A DNA stretch of 64,000 bases from Actinomadura rudentiformis (GTDB lineage: Bacteria > Actinomycetota > Actinomycetes > Streptosporangiales > Streptosporangiaceae), in NCBI RefSeq assembly GCF_008923185.1, contig NZ_WBMT01000004.1:310001-374000 (forward strand), read 5' to 3'. Below the pieces are notes generated by a model, which saw nothing but the letters and a program-made list of their open reading frames with translations, ran no database searches and was not told the DNA's origin. The position numbers were made by a program, and so were the translations under genes. Below are positions 52,962-61,655 of the stretch, in pieces. How positions within the stretch are numbered: the stretch's first letter is position 1; the number at the start of each line of letters is the position of its first letter.

Positions 52962-53825
52962 ATGGTCATGGACTCCCAGCTCAATGACGTTGCGAGCCAC
53001 GCCTGGCTCGGCCCTCCGATCGATGCCCGCCCCCTGTTCGCGCCTGGACACGCGGCGTTGATGGCCACGCTTCGCGGTTTGGAGCCCGCCGACTGGCGCA
53101 AGGAGGCGGTGCCGGGCTGGACCGTACGTGATCTCACCGCCCACATTCTCGGCGACTTCTATGGACGCCTTGCCCGCCACCGCGACGGGCACCAGGAAGG
53201 ACCCGACCCCGCGCCGGGCGAGACCCTGGAGGCGTTCATCCACCGCATCAACCAGGAATGGGTCGACGCCAACCGCCGCGTGAGCCCGGCCGCGCTCATC
53301 GACACCGTCGATCTGGTCGGCGGGCAGATCGTCCGTTTCTTCGAGTCGACCGACCTCAACGCGCTGAGGTGGGGCGTGTCCTGGGCCGGCATCGATCCGG
53401 CGCCGATGTGGCTGGACAGCGCCCGCGAGTTGACCGAGTACTGGACCCACCGCCAGCAGATCCGTCACGCCATCGGCCAGCACACCGACCCGGAGCCGCG
53501 GTTTCTGGCCGTGGTCCTGGACACGTTCATGCGGGCACTGCCCCACACCCTGCGCAACACCGACGCACCCGTCGGCACGCAGGTCCGGATGCACATCGCC
53601 GGCCCCGCGGGTGGCACCTGGACCGTCACCGCCACCGAGCCGAGGTGGTCCCTGGCCGAACCGGACACCGGGCAGCCCGCCGCCGTCCTCCATCTGGACG
53701 CCGAGACCGCCTGGCGCCTGTGCACCCGAGGCATCCAGCCCGACACCGCCCTCGCCCGCGCCCGCATCGAAGGCGACCGTGACCTCGCCGAAGCGACCTG
53801 CCAGATCGTGTCCATCATTTACTGA
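52962..53825 (+). CDS. maleylpyruvate isomerase-family mycothiol-dependent enzyme
   Basis: 287 residues from ATG 52962, or 285 from ATG 52968; no ribosome-binding site decides. The DinB-like four-helix N-terminal domain (LRGLEPADWRKEAVPGWTVR, DLTAHILGDF) provides the metal-binding His residues, with another in ELTEYWTHRQQIRHAIG. The C-terminal alpha/beta domain has LHLDAETAWRLCTRG. Members use mycothiol as cofactor for isomerisation or thiol transfer. The family marks an actinobacterial host. Confidence 0.87.
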   Translation: MVMDSQLNDVASHAWLGPPIDARPLFAPGHAALMATLRGLEPADWRKEAVPGWTVRDLTAHILGDFYGRLARHRDGHQEGPDPAPGETLEAFIHRINQEWVDANRRVSPAALIDTVDLVGGQIVRFFESTDLNALRWGVSWAGIDPAPMWLDSARELTEYWTHRQQIRHAIGQHTDPEPRFLAVVLDTFMRALPHTLRNTDAPVGTQVRMHIAGPAGGTWTVTATEPRWSLAEPDTGQPAAVLHLDAETAWRLCTRGIQPDTALARARIEGDRDLAEATCQIVSIIY

Positions 53826-53830
53826 CGTGG

Positions 53831-54652
53831 TCAGCCTGGGGCCTTGCGGCTGAGGTGTTCCCAGGCTTGGTACAGCTGGGTCCGGGCCCGGTCCAGCTCT
53901 TGGACCTGGTCGTATGACTGGCTGCCGAGAATGAGTCGCCGGGGTGGATCCGGCAGGGACGCCAGTTCCATGATGACCGGAGCGGCAGTGCTCGGGTCCG
54001 GGCCGGCCTCATCGCCCCACATCTCTTCCATGTGGGTGCGCAGGGCCTTGTAGTGCGGGAGAGGTTCGGTCGCAGTGGTGCCCGCAGTGAACAGGCCGGT
54101 GGCATATCCACCCATCTCCACGATAGTGACCTTGATGCCGAACGGCTCGACCTCCATCGCCAGCGCCTCACTGACCGAGTCGAGCGCCGTCTTGCCCGCA
54201 CCATAGAAGCCGACGGTCGCCATCCCGCCACCGGCGCCCATCGAGGTGATCTGCAAGATGCGGCCCGACCCCTGCGTGCGCATGTGGGGCACCACGGCTT
54301 GGGCCACCCACACGGCGCCGAAGAAATTCACGTCGAGATGGGCCCGGATCTGCTCCTCGGTCGCCTCCTCCACCATCCCGTACAGCAGCCCGCCGGCGTT
54401 GTTGACCACGATGTCGAGCCTGCCGAAGGCGGCCGCCGCCCGTTCAACTCCGTCGAACACCGCCTGCCGGTCGGAGACGTCCAGCGCCAGCCGGACGAGA
54501 GCGTCCGGGTGTTCAGCGGCCAGATCGGCGAGCGGCTCAACGTTGCGGGCGGCGGCCACGACGCGATCTCCGGCAGCAAGAGCCGCCTCGGTGAACGCCC
54601 TCCCCAGGCCACGGGAAGCTCCCGTGATGAACCACACTCTGGCAGTCGTCAA
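53831..54652 (-). CDS. short-chain dehydrogenase/reductase
   Basis: 273 residues. Cofactor motif TGASRGLGRAF near 10-20, NNAGG, catalytic Ser in ITSMGAGGG and the active site Tyr-x3-Lys in YGAGK. The long C-terminal part (HYKALRTHMEEMWGDEAGPD) is typical of oxidoreductases in the YdfG/retinol-dehydrogenase-like branch. A 37-bp palindrome lies 10 bp upstream of the ATG and should be an operator. No regulator gene is adjacent. Convergent with the maleylpyruvate isomerase-family gene, 5 bp apart. Confidence 0.9.
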   Translation of the reverse strand: MTTARVWFITGASRGLGRAFTEAALAAGDRVVAAARNVEPLADLAAEHPDALVRLALDVSDRQAVFDGVERAAAAFGRLDIVVNNAGGLLYGMVEEATEEQIRAHLDVNFFGAVWVAQAVVPHMRTQGSGRILQITSMGAGGGMATVGFYGAGKTALDSVSEALAMEVEPFGIKVTIVEMGGYATGLFTAGTTATEPLPHYKALRTHMEEMWGDEAGPDPSTAAPVIMELASLPDPPRRLILGSQSYDQVQELDRARTQLYQAWEHLSRKAPG

Positions 54653-54661
54653 TCAACCCAC

Positions 54662-54698
54662 CTCCTCAACACGAGACGAGACGTCTCGTGTTGAGGAG
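54662..54698. promoter_or_regulatory. 37-bp palindromic operator upstream of the SDR gene
   Basis: Perfect 17-bp arms (54662-54678 and 54682-54698) with a 3-nt centre, containing the palindrome CGAGACGTCTCG. The form and size fit a TetR-family operator covering the ribosome-binding region and promoter. The cognate regulator is not next to the gene. Confidence 0.7.
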
Positions 54699-54804
54699 TC
54701 TGTGCGACCGGGCCCGCCCTTGTCAAGCCGAACCGTTCCGTCTCGCGAGCTCTCGCCAAGTCCGAGCCGCCACCACCTCCGGTAGCTGATGACGGGATGG
54801 CCCT

Positions 54805-54911
54805 GTGTCAGAGCCGATCCTTCGCTATCACCCCGACCCGCTGGCCACCGGTTCTGCGGTGCGCAGCGACCACGTCTGCAACGTCTGTGGCATGCATCGA
54901 CAGACCCGCTA
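54805..54911 (+). pseudogene. CbrC-family N-terminal fragment
   Basis: From GTG 54805 the frame reads SEPILRYHPDPLATGSAVRS, then DHVCNVCGMHRQTRYQ. This is the start of CbrC/UPF0167 proteins, with the first zinc-like CxxC pair. The family continues for another 130 residues, but here the similarity ends at the stop region of the next gene. A truncated leftover. Confidence 0.65.
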
Positions 54912-55820
54912 TCAACCCAGTCTTGAGGAACCAGCGTCGGCGGTCGTTGCCTGCAGGAGATCGGTGATGCGGATGAACCCGTCCGTGCCGTGGCCCATCC
55001 CGATGACGCGGCGGGCCAGGCCCTCGGCGGCCCGCATGACACCGGCGTCGATCCCGTGGGCCTCGGAGGTGTGGATGATGTGGGCCATGGACGACGCCGC
55101 CGAGGTGATCGGGTTGCCCTCACCGGAGAAGTCGCCGTTGTCGACGCCCTCCGCGAGCCCCTCGAAGATCGGCGGCAGGATCGAGCCGATGCCCTTGGCG
55201 AACGGGGCCAGTTCGCGAGCAGAGACCCCCTCCGCCCTCGCCACGGCCAGGGCGTGCGCGTAGCCCGCCATCGCGGTCCAGAAGATGTCCAGCAGCGCGA
55301 TGTCGTATGCGGCGGCCCGGCCGATGTCCTCGCCCAGATAAGTGTGGGTGCCGCCCAGCGCCTTCAGCATCGGGAGGTGCCTTTGGTAGAGATCCTCCGG
55401 GCCGCTGTGGATGAACACCGCGTCCGGCGTTCCAATGCTGTCGAACGGCGTCATGATCGAGCCGTCCAGATACCGGATGCCGTGGTCGGCGGCCCATGAG
55501 GCGGTGTCGCGGGCCCGTCCGGGCGTGTCGGCGGTCAGGTTCACCACCGAGCGCCCCTTGAGCGCGTCGGCGACCGCCTCGCGCCGCAGCACCGAGTCCG
55601 CCGCGTCGTAGTTCACCACGCACACCACGGTCAGGTCGCTCGCCGCGACCGCCTCCTCGGCCGACCGGGCACGGATCGCGCCGCGTTCGACCAGCTCGTT
55701 GTCCCGGCCCGGTGTCCGGTTCCAGACGGTGGTCCGCAGACCGGAGTCCACGAACGCGCCCGCCAAAGCCCTTCCCATCGGCCCCAGACCGATCACGGTG
55801 ACGGCAGACTGTTCAGACAT
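54912..55820 (-). CDS. imine reductase-like NAD(P)-binding oxidoreductase
   Basis: 302 residues from ATG 55820. The N-terminal Rossmann motif VIGLGPMGRALAGAF with WNRT after strand 2 (NADPH type) is followed by YLDGSIMTPFDSIGTPDAVF and DIGRAAAYDIALLDIFWTAM, which match imine reductases of actinobacteria. The last helices form the swapped dimer domain. These enzymes reduce cyclic imines or iminium ions; physiological substrates are mostly unknown. It is divergent from an HxlR regulator with only 35 bp between starts, so both share one control region. Confidence 0.87.
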   Translation of the reverse strand: MSEQSAVTVIGLGPMGRALAGAFVDSGLRTTVWNRTPGRDNELVERGAIRARSAEEAVAASDLTVVCVVNYDAADSVLRREAVADALKGRSVVNLTADTPGRARDTASWAADHGIRYLDGSIMTPFDSIGTPDAVFIHSGPEDLYQRHLPMLKALGGTHTYLGEDIGRAAAYDIALLDIFWTAMAGYAHALAVARAEGVSARELAPFAKGIGSILPPIFEGLAEGVDNGDFSGEGNPITSAASSMAHIIHTSEAHGIDAGVMRAAEGLARRVIGMGHGTDGFIRITDLLQATTADAGSSRLG

Positions 55821-55855
55821 GGTTAAACCCTCACAAATCAACACGTAGGACATCG

Positions 55856-56206
55856 ATGACGCGCAAGCTCGCTCAGAACACGAACGTCTGCGGAGTGACC
55901 GCCGCGATCGCCGTGATCGACGGCAAATGGAAGACCGCCTTGCTCTGGCTGCTGGAAGACCGCCCGCACCGCCCGGGCGAACTGCGCCGGCGGCTGCCGG
56001 GTCTCACCGAGAAAGTGCTGACTCAGGCACTCCGCGAAATGGAGAACGACGGCCTGGTGCACCGCGAGGTGCACGACGGGCTACCGCTGAAGACGGTGTA
56101 TTCCCTGACCCAGTTCGGCCGCGACCTCTCCGAGGCGCTGGCTCCCCTTTCCGACTGGGGCCACCGCCGCTTGGAGAAACTCGCTGAGGCTCAGCCGGCT
56201 TCCTGA
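55856..56206 (+). CDS. HxlR-family transcriptional regulator
   Basis: 116 residues from ATG 55856. Winged-helix signature IDGKWKTALLWLLEDRPHRP and ELRRRLPGLTEKVLTQALREM, wing KTVYSLTQFG. A cysteine at NVCGVT near residue 12 precedes the HTH, as in thiol-based sensors. It probably represses the divergent imine reductase-like gene. Confidence 0.9.
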   Translation: MTRKLAQNTNVCGVTAAIAVIDGKWKTALLWLLEDRPHRPGELRRRLPGLTEKVLTQALREMENDGLVHREVHDGLPLKTVYSLTQFGRDLSEALAPLSDWGHRRLEKLAEAQPAS

Positions 56207-56283
56207 ACGCGCGCCACCTCCGTTCCGAACGGCCCGTTTGACCGTCCACCACCAGCCTCTCCCCACCACAGTGCCCAGCCAAG

Positions 56284-56303
56284 TACCCACAAATAAGTGG
56301 GTA
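56284..56303. promoter_or_regulatory. palindromic operator upstream of the LLM gene
   Basis: Perfect inverted repeat TACCCAC-AAATAA-GTGGGTA, 27 bp before the ATG at 56330. The AT-rich centre suggests a repressor site overlapping the promoter. It lies 78 bp after the HxlR gene, so that regulator is one candidate ligand. Confidence 0.6.
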
Positions 56304-56329
56304 TCGCCCCGCCGCCCTAGGATGATCAC

Positions 56330-57193
56330 ATGACCGCTCTCGGCGCCGTGTTCCGTCCTCAACTGCCTCCCGAACGACTGCGAGACGTGGCCACCGCCGC
56401 GGACGACGCGGGCCTCGAACAGCTCTGGCTGTGGGAGGACTGCTTCTTCGAGAGTGGCATCGCCTCGGCGGCAGCGGCGCTGGCGTGGACACAGCGGTTG
56501 CGCGTCGGCGTCGGGCTTCTGCCGGTGCCTCTGCGGAACGCGGCGCTGGCCTCGATGGAGGCGGCCACCTTGTATCGGCTGTTTCCAGAACGGGTCGTGC
56601 TGGCGGTCGGTCACGGCGTCCAGGACTGGATGGGCCAGGTCGGTGCGCGGGTGGAGTCACCGCTGACCCTTTTGCGCGAGCATCTGGACGCGATGCGCGC
56701 GTTGCTGCGTGGTGAGCGCGTCACCACCGATGGCCGCTACGTCAAGCTCGACAATGTCGCGCTCGACTGGCCGCCGACCGCGGCGGCTCCCGTGTTCGCC
56801 GGGGCGATGGGGCCACGCACGCTCCGGCTGACCGGCGAGTGCGCGGACGGCACGATTCTCACCGCCGACACCGCTCCCGAGGCAGTACGGGAGGCCTGCC
56901 GCCTCGTCGAGGAGGGACGCGCGGCGGGCGGGCGCACGGACCACCACGAGGTCGTGGTGTATCTGCTGGCCGCGACCGGCCCGGGCGCTGACGAACGCCT
57001 CCAGAGCGAACCCGACGTGAGGAATGACCCGCCCTTCACCGTGGCCGGGGACGCCGAGGCGATCGCCGAGGCCGTGCGGCGGCTGGCGGACGCGGGCGCC
57101 GACACCGTCGTCCTGCAGCCCACGGCCGACGAACCCGACCCTGTGGGCTTCGTCCGTTTCGCCGCCGAAAAGGTCCGCCCCCTCGTTCCCTGA
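56330..57193 (+). CDS. LLM-class (luciferase-like) F420-dependent oxidoreductase
   Basis: 287 residues. Family patterns: VATAADDAGLEQLWLWEDCF, VGVGLLPVPLRNAALASMEA, RVVLAVGHGVQDWMGQVG and PVFAGAMGPRTLRLTGECAD. The overall TIM-barrel layout is that of F420-dependent dehydrogenases/reductases, as opposed to FMN luciferases, which is usual in actinobacteria. Substrate unknown. It has its own palindromic operator. Confidence 0.9.
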   Translation: MTALGAVFRPQLPPERLRDVATAADDAGLEQLWLWEDCFFESGIASAAAALAWTQRLRVGVGLLPVPLRNAALASMEAATLYRLFPERVVLAVGHGVQDWMGQVGARVESPLTLLREHLDAMRALLRGERVTTDGRYVKLDNVALDWPPTAAAPVFAGAMGPRTLRLTGECADGTILTADTAPEAVREACRLVEEGRAAGGRTDHHEVVVYLLAATGPGADERLQSEPDVRNDPPFTVAGDAEAIAEAVRRLADAGADTVVLQPTADEPDPVGFVRFAAEKVRPLVP

Positions 57194-57298
57194 CTGCGAT
57201 CCGTGGTGGTGATCTCTCACCGCGCGGCTTCGTGAAGACCTATCGTCTGCGTCGCCGATCGTGCGTGATGGGGTGAAGGCCGGCTCGTCAGCCGGATC

Positions 57299-58246
57299 TC
57301 AGGCGGGGATGCGGGCGCGTAGCGCCTGTACGGACCAATCCAGTGCCGGTGAGGCCTCTTCGGGAGCCGACCAGCTGTTGACCAGGCAGAGCAGCTGCAT
57401 GTACCGCTGCCTGCGGGGATCGTTTGCTCGTTCCAGCCGAGCCAGCAGGCGTTGGAGGAGATCGTTGTCGTCGACGTTTGCGGCGTGGCCGACCAGGCGC
57501 GCATAGTGGGCTGTCATCTCCGCGACAACCGCATCGGCTTGAGGCGATTGCGGGGCGACGCCGCCGGCCTGGGCCGGATGGGCTTGGGCGCATACTGCCG
57601 CGACCAGGTCCCGGCTGGGTCCTGCGGTCGGGCTGGAGGCGCGTTCGGCCGCGTGGTCTTGGACCATCCGCCGCAGGGAGGCACGGAAGTCGGAGTCTTG
57701 CAGGATCTCGGCGAGTTCCACCCACGCCTGGATCTGGACGGTGTCGGGGCTGTCGGGCAGCTCGGGGGTCATCGAGCGGCTGATGCCCGCAAAGTGCGGA
57801 TCGGCGTCGAGCTCCTTGAAGACGGAGCCCAGGGAGTCGCCGACCAGACGTCGGCGTTCGTCCTCGGAAAGCCTGGCCAGCCTGCTCATGAGTTCCATCT
57901 CCTCGGGGGTGACTCCGTGCCTGGCCGCCATGGTCAGGACGGCATGTCTGAGCTGCAGGACATTGATCTGCGCCGCCAGAGCCTCGGCGTGTGCCGCCGC
58001 GACCTCGGCAAGGGAGGACTCCCCGTCCATGACCTTGCCGATCGTGGCGAGGTTCAGCCCTAGGCCGCGCAACGTGCGCACGAATTCCAGGCGTGCCAGG
58101 GCCGCGACGTCGTAGAGGCGGTGGCCGGCGGGGTTGCGGCCGGTGGGCGCCACGATTCCGCGATCGGAGTAGAACCGGATGGTCTTGACCGTCAGACCGG
58201 TCTTCTGGGCCAGGTCGCCGATCGAGTAGAGGATGTCGCGATCCAT
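57299..58246 (-). CDS. MerR-family transcriptional regulator with long effector domain
   Basis: 315 residues from ATG 58246. HTH: YSIGDLAQKTGLTVKTIRFY, wing YSDRGIVAPTGRNPAGHRLY, then the dimerisation helix. The C-terminal 200 residues are an all-helical domain without metal-binding cysteines, so a small organic molecule is the likely effector. A perfect palindrome lies just upstream. Intact homologs often auto-regulate. Confidence 0.9.
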   Translation of the reverse strand: MDRDILYSIGDLAQKTGLTVKTIRFYSDRGIVAPTGRNPAGHRLYDVAALARLEFVRTLRGLGLNLATIGKVMDGESSLAEVAAAHAEALAAQINVLQLRHAVLTMAARHGVTPEEMELMSRLARLSEDERRRLVGDSLGSVFKELDADPHFAGISRSMTPELPDSPDTVQIQAWVELAEILQDSDFRASLRRMVQDHAAERASSPTAGPSRDLVAAVCAQAHPAQAGGVAPQSPQADAVVAEMTAHYARLVGHAANVDDNDLLQRLLARLERANDPRRQRYMQLLCLVNSWSAPEEASPALDWSVQALRARIPA

Positions 58247-58258
58247 GCCCCCACCCTC

Positions 58259-58281
58259 GCGCCTCCCCTTGGGGGAGGCGC
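58259..58281. promoter_or_regulatory. MerR-type operator
   Basis: Perfect inverted repeat GCGCCTCCCC-TTG-GGGGAGGCGC directly upstream of the MerR start (13 bp). This GC-rich CTCCCC/GGGGAG form is typical of actinobacterial MerR operators. 58282-58582 holds no gene. Confidence 0.65.
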
Positions 58282-58582
58282 AAGCTCGCCCACGGGATCC
58301 TCGAACCAAGCCCAGCCGGGCGGTGCGCGAGGTGCCGGCGCACGCACATGGGACGGCCGGTCGTCGGCTTAACTCAGTAGCGATCACCGATCCGCGCACT
58401 GGTGCTCTGAGGCGAGAGTCGAGCCAGCACAGGCAGCCGCCCCGCCGGAGGTGTTTGCCGGATTCCAGAAGGCGCAGCCAAGGGCGAACACCACGACCCG
58501 TGTCGACGTGATGTGACGTCTGAAAGCGGGACCCTCTACGCCGACTGACCCGACCCACAGACTGAGAACAGGAGAATCCCTG

Positions 58583-59377
58583 ATGCGATACAACGATTCC
58601 GGGGGCGACGGCCGGCCGCTGGTCATGGTCCACGCGGGCGTGTTCGCCGACTGGTTCGTCCCACTCGAGCGCGAGCCGGCCGTCGCCGACCTGCGCCGGA
58701 TCCGCGTGACCCGCACGGGGTACGCCGACCCTGCACCCGCCGAGCCGCTGTCGGTGGCTGACCACACCGCTGAGTGCGCGGATCTGTTGCGCCGTCTGGG
58801 GATCGGGCGGGCGCGAGTGCTCGCGCACTCCTCCGGCACCGTCGTCGCACTGCAACTGGCGCTCGACCACCCGGAGCTGGTCGGCGAGCTCCTCCTGGTC
58901 GAGCCGCCGCTGATCGACCCGCTCCTGCCACCGGAGGACCGGGCGAGCGTCGCCGCCGTGATCGGCCCTGCCCTGGGCGCGGCGATGGGCGCCGCCGCCC
59001 AGGGTGACCTGCGCACCGCCTTCGACACCTTCCTGGCCGCGGTGTGCGGACCCGAGCACCGGACCGTGATCGAGTCCGCGCTCGGCCGAGTCGGCCTGGA
59101 ACGCGCCGAACGCGACTGCGGCTACTGCTTCACCGGCGAGGTGCCCGCGCTCGCCGCGTGGCACTTCGACGAGGAGCTGGCGCGCCGGATCCAGCAGCCG
59201 GTCCATCTCGTCGCCGGCGGCGACAGCCCGCCCTCCACGCACCGGCTGGTTGACAACCTCGCCAGGATGTTGCCCGACGCCCGCACCACCGTCGTCCCCG
59301 GTCACAACCACCTCCTCCCCCTCACGGCCCCTGCCCTCCTGGCCGATCTGGTCCAGATCCCGGCCGTCACGGCCTGA
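58583..59377 (+). CDS. alpha/beta hydrolase
   Basis: 264 residues from ATG 58583 with CAGGAGAA upstream. Oxyanion region PLVMVHAG, nucleophile Ser in LAHSSGTVVAL (G-x-S-x-G relaxed to H-S-S-G), cap helices in the middle and catalytic His in PGHNHLLP. Cytoplasmic esterase/hydrolase of unknown substrate. It may be under control of the divergent MerR regulator. Confidence 0.88.
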   Translation: MRYNDSGGDGRPLVMVHAGVFADWFVPLEREPAVADLRRIRVTRTGYADPAPAEPLSVADHTAECADLLRRLGIGRARVLAHSSGTVVALQLALDHPELVGELLLVEPPLIDPLLPPEDRASVAAVIGPALGAAMGAAAQGDLRTAFDTFLAAVCGPEHRTVIESALGRVGLERAERDCGYCFTGEVPALAAWHFDEELARRIQQPVHLVAGGDSPPSTHRLVDNLARMLPDARTTVVPGHNHLLPLTAPALLADLVQIPAVTA

Positions 59378-59645
59378 CCGCGGCCGCGCCGCAGTCTTCA
59401 CACGGCGGCTCGTCGGGGCGGGCGTTTGGGGCGGGGTGGGGCACGCCCGGGCACGCCCTGAGACGAACATCTGGCCCTGCGGGCATGGCGGATCGCAGGC
59501 AAAGAGAAATCGCAGGCATAGAGAAGCGGCCCCGGCCCGGTGGGCGCCTGGCGGCCCGGCAGCGGTGGTGTCTTTGAGCGTGGCATTGGAGGGACGTGCG
59601 GCGATCTGGCACTGTTCGGGTCGAGGTGCTGGAGGGGATCTGTCG

Positions 59646-60278
59646 ATGGTCGATGCTCAGGGTCGGACCGCCGCGTGGAAGGGCCGGCCGCTGGTGGCGG
59701 CCGGGTGGGTCGGGCTTCCGCTCGTCCTCTTCCTTCTGCTGGGAACGGAGGACACGGCGGGCTGGTGGCGGTGGCCGGTGGCCGCGCTCGGCTACGGGTG
59801 CTTTGTGTGCGTGGCCGTCGGCATGGTCCGGCTGTCACGCCGCCATGGCGGCCAAGGAACGGGCACGCTGATGGTCGCTCTCTTCGCGGCGTTCCCCGTA
59901 TTGGTTCTGCTCGGCACGATCACGCCGGCGCGGGCAGAACGGGTGGAGTCGTGCCAGGTGTCGGCGTTGAAACCCACGCGAGAGCTGTGGCTTCAGCAGG
60001 AATACCAGGTCGCTTGCCCATCGGGAAAGCGCCAGGTGGTCTACAGGCCGAGTTCGCGCAAGAAGATGTCCGATCGGGACCGGCAACTTCACGCCGTCGG
60101 CGCAAAGGTCTGGGTCTCGCACTCCAAAGATGACCCGAACGGCAAGGCCACGTTCGTCCAAGGCCCTGGCAGCAGGCGCCTCGGTACCGTTCTCGCGATC
60201 CTCTTCATTGTCGGCCTGCTGTCAGCCGTTGGAATCTGGCGCGGCCTTGTCAGACCGAGGGGTCGCGTTCCCGAGTGA
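59646..60278 (+). CDS. three-span membrane protein of unknown function
   Basis: 210 residues from ATG 59646; the longer frame upstream is a shadow. Spans at about 14-31 (AAGWVGLPLVLFLLLG), 38-57 and 72-92, then an external domain of about 85 residues with a Cys pair (ESCQVSALK, YQVACPSGKR) and a C-terminal span (TVLAILFIVGLLSAVGIWRG). DUF3592-like layout, but I am not sure of the family. Confidence 0.6.
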   Translation: MVDAQGRTAAWKGRPLVAAGWVGLPLVLFLLLGTEDTAGWWRWPVAALGYGCFVCVAVGMVRLSRRHGGQGTGTLMVALFAAFPVLVLLGTITPARAERVESCQVSALKPTRELWLQQEYQVACPSGKRQVVYRPSSRKKMSDRDRQLHAVGAKVWVSHSKDDPNGKATFVQGPGSRRLGTVLAILFIVGLLSAVGIWRGLVRPRGRVPE

Positions 60279-60295
60279 CGTCGGCCAGCGGTGAT

Positions 60296-60865
60296 CTAGG
60301 ACGGTGGCCGGTGGACGGCCAGGGCTTCGTCGATTGCGGCCTCGGCCTGGGCCCGGTCGATGCCCGCGCCGAGCGCGATCTCCGACACCAGCACCGCGCG
60401 TGCGGTGTTGAGCATGGGTGCCTCCCAGTGCTCGATTTCCCGGGTGTACTGCCGTGCTGTGCCGTTCTGCCGCGCGGTCAGGTTCCGTACGACCATCGCC
60501 ACCTCGCGGGCGCTCAGCACGGCGGGCATCTGCTCGATGTAGGCGTCCGCCGTGATCTCACCGATCATGGTCGCGTACGTTTCCCGTACCGAACCCCACG
60601 ATGTGGGCTCGCGGTCCGGCAGCGGACTCGCCAGGACAGCCAGCACCCCCGGCACGCCGCCAGAGCCGAGCGCCTCCGACAGCAGCCCCAGGCAGTCGTG
60701 GTCGTACAGGATCTCCAGGATCTCGTCCGGGTCTGCGCTGTCGAACGGGAAACCGAGCACCACCCGGGTCCACGTCTTACCAGCACTCTCTGTTCTCGTG
60801 ATCGCCCGGACGATCGTCGCGCCGCATGTCCCGAAGACCACCGCGTCACCAGCCGCGTACTTCAT
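60296..60865 (-). CDS. CarD-like transcription regulator
   Basis: 189 residues from ATG 60865 with GAGGAG upstream. The N-terminal MKYAAGDAVVFGTCGATIVR matches the Tudor-like RNA-polymerase-interacting domain of CarD (GD-x-VVY-x3-G). The C-terminal part ending MLNTARAVLVSEIALGAG and AEAAIDEAL matches its DNA-binding helical domain. CarD stabilises open promoter complexes with the RNA polymerase beta subunit. The middle (DSADPDEILEILYDHDCLGL) is unusual compared with the essential housekeeping CarD (about 162 residues). I take it as a divergent paralog. Confidence 0.7.
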   Translation of the reverse strand: MKYAAGDAVVFGTCGATIVRAITRTESAGKTWTRVVLGFPFDSADPDEILEILYDHDCLGLLSEALGSGGVPGVLAVLASPLPDREPTSWGSVRETYATMIGEITADAYIEQMPAVLSAREVAMVVRNLTARQNGTARQYTREIEHWEAPMLNTARAVLVSEIALGAGIDRAQAEAAIDEALAVHRPPS

Positions 60866-61015
60866 GATCACTCCTCGGGGTCGGCGCGCAGCGCCACCGT
60901 ACCCATGCCGATCGCCCGGCGGCCAATGACCGGTGCCGCGCCCGGGCCGTACGCCATGGCGTCTCCTGCGACCCATGGCTGCACGACCACAGCCGACGAC
61001 TGCGCTCTACGGGCC

Positions 61016-61045
61016 GCGATCCGTTCCCGACCAGGAACGGATCGC
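61016..61045. terminator. terminator of the DHFR-like gene
   Basis: Perfect 12-bp stem (61016-61027 / 61034-61045), 6-nt loop, just downstream of the stop at 61058. Confidence 0.75.
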
Positions 61046-61057
61046 GTGCCGGTCACC

Positions 61058-61630
61058 TCAACCGGCTGATGTTCCCGAGGGCTTGAGGTCGTAGGTGAGG
61101 AGCAGGGCGCCTGAGGCGAACCGGCGCGTGTCGGTGAGCTGGAGATCGGCCTTGGGGTACGTACCGTCGAACAACCTGGTTCCGCCACCGAGCAGGACGG
61201 GGTTGACGACGAGCCGCAGCTGGTCCAGAACGCCGAGGCGGACGGCGGAGGTGGCGGCCTGGCCGCCGGCGAAGAGCGCGAGGTCGCGGTCGCTCCGGCG
61301 CTTGAGGTCCTTGAGGGCGCCGGCCGGGTCGTCTCCGAGCAGGTGGGAGTTGTGCCACTCCGTGCCGCGGAGCGTACGGGACAGGACGTACTTGGGCAGC
61401 TCGTGCATCCGGCGCCGCTGCGTTGTTGAGACCTCGTCCCCGGCAGTCGGCCAGTACGCGGCGAGCTGCTCGAAGGCCGTCCGGCCGAAGACCATCCCGT
61501 CGATCGACTCCAGCAGGTCATCGATGTGGCGCTGGAACTCCTCGTCGGCGAACGCCCAGTCGATGTCGCCCGCCGGGTCGGTGATGTAGCCGTCGAGCGA
61601 CACGTTGATGTGCAGGAAAAGGCGTCCCAT
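61058..61630 (-). CDS. dihydrofolate reductase-family protein
   Basis: 190 residues: MGRLFLHINVSLDGYITDPA, MVFGRTAFEQLAAYWP, LALFAGGQAATSAVRLGVLD and VVNPVLLGGGTRLFDG. RibD_C/DHFR-like fold; NADPH-dependent reductase of unknown substrate. It is divergent from a TetR regulator with two identical operators between the starts, so it is almost certainly the regulated gene. Confidence 0.9.
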   Translation of the reverse strand: MGRLFLHINVSLDGYITDPAGDIDWAFADEEFQRHIDDLLESIDGMVFGRTAFEQLAAYWPTAGDEVSTTQRRRMHELPKYVLSRTLRGTEWHNSHLLGDDPAGALKDLKRRSDRDLALFAGGQAATSAVRLGVLDQLRLVVNPVLLGGGTRLFDGTYPKADLQLTDTRRFASGALLLTYDLKPSGTSAG

Positions 61631-61655
61631 GGGATCCCCTCAAAGTGGCAGGTTC

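Noticed and set aside
57299-59470. 723-codon MerR protein with a long N-terminal extension
   Set aside because: The extension is antisense to the hydrolase gene. The HTH begins directly after ATG 58246.
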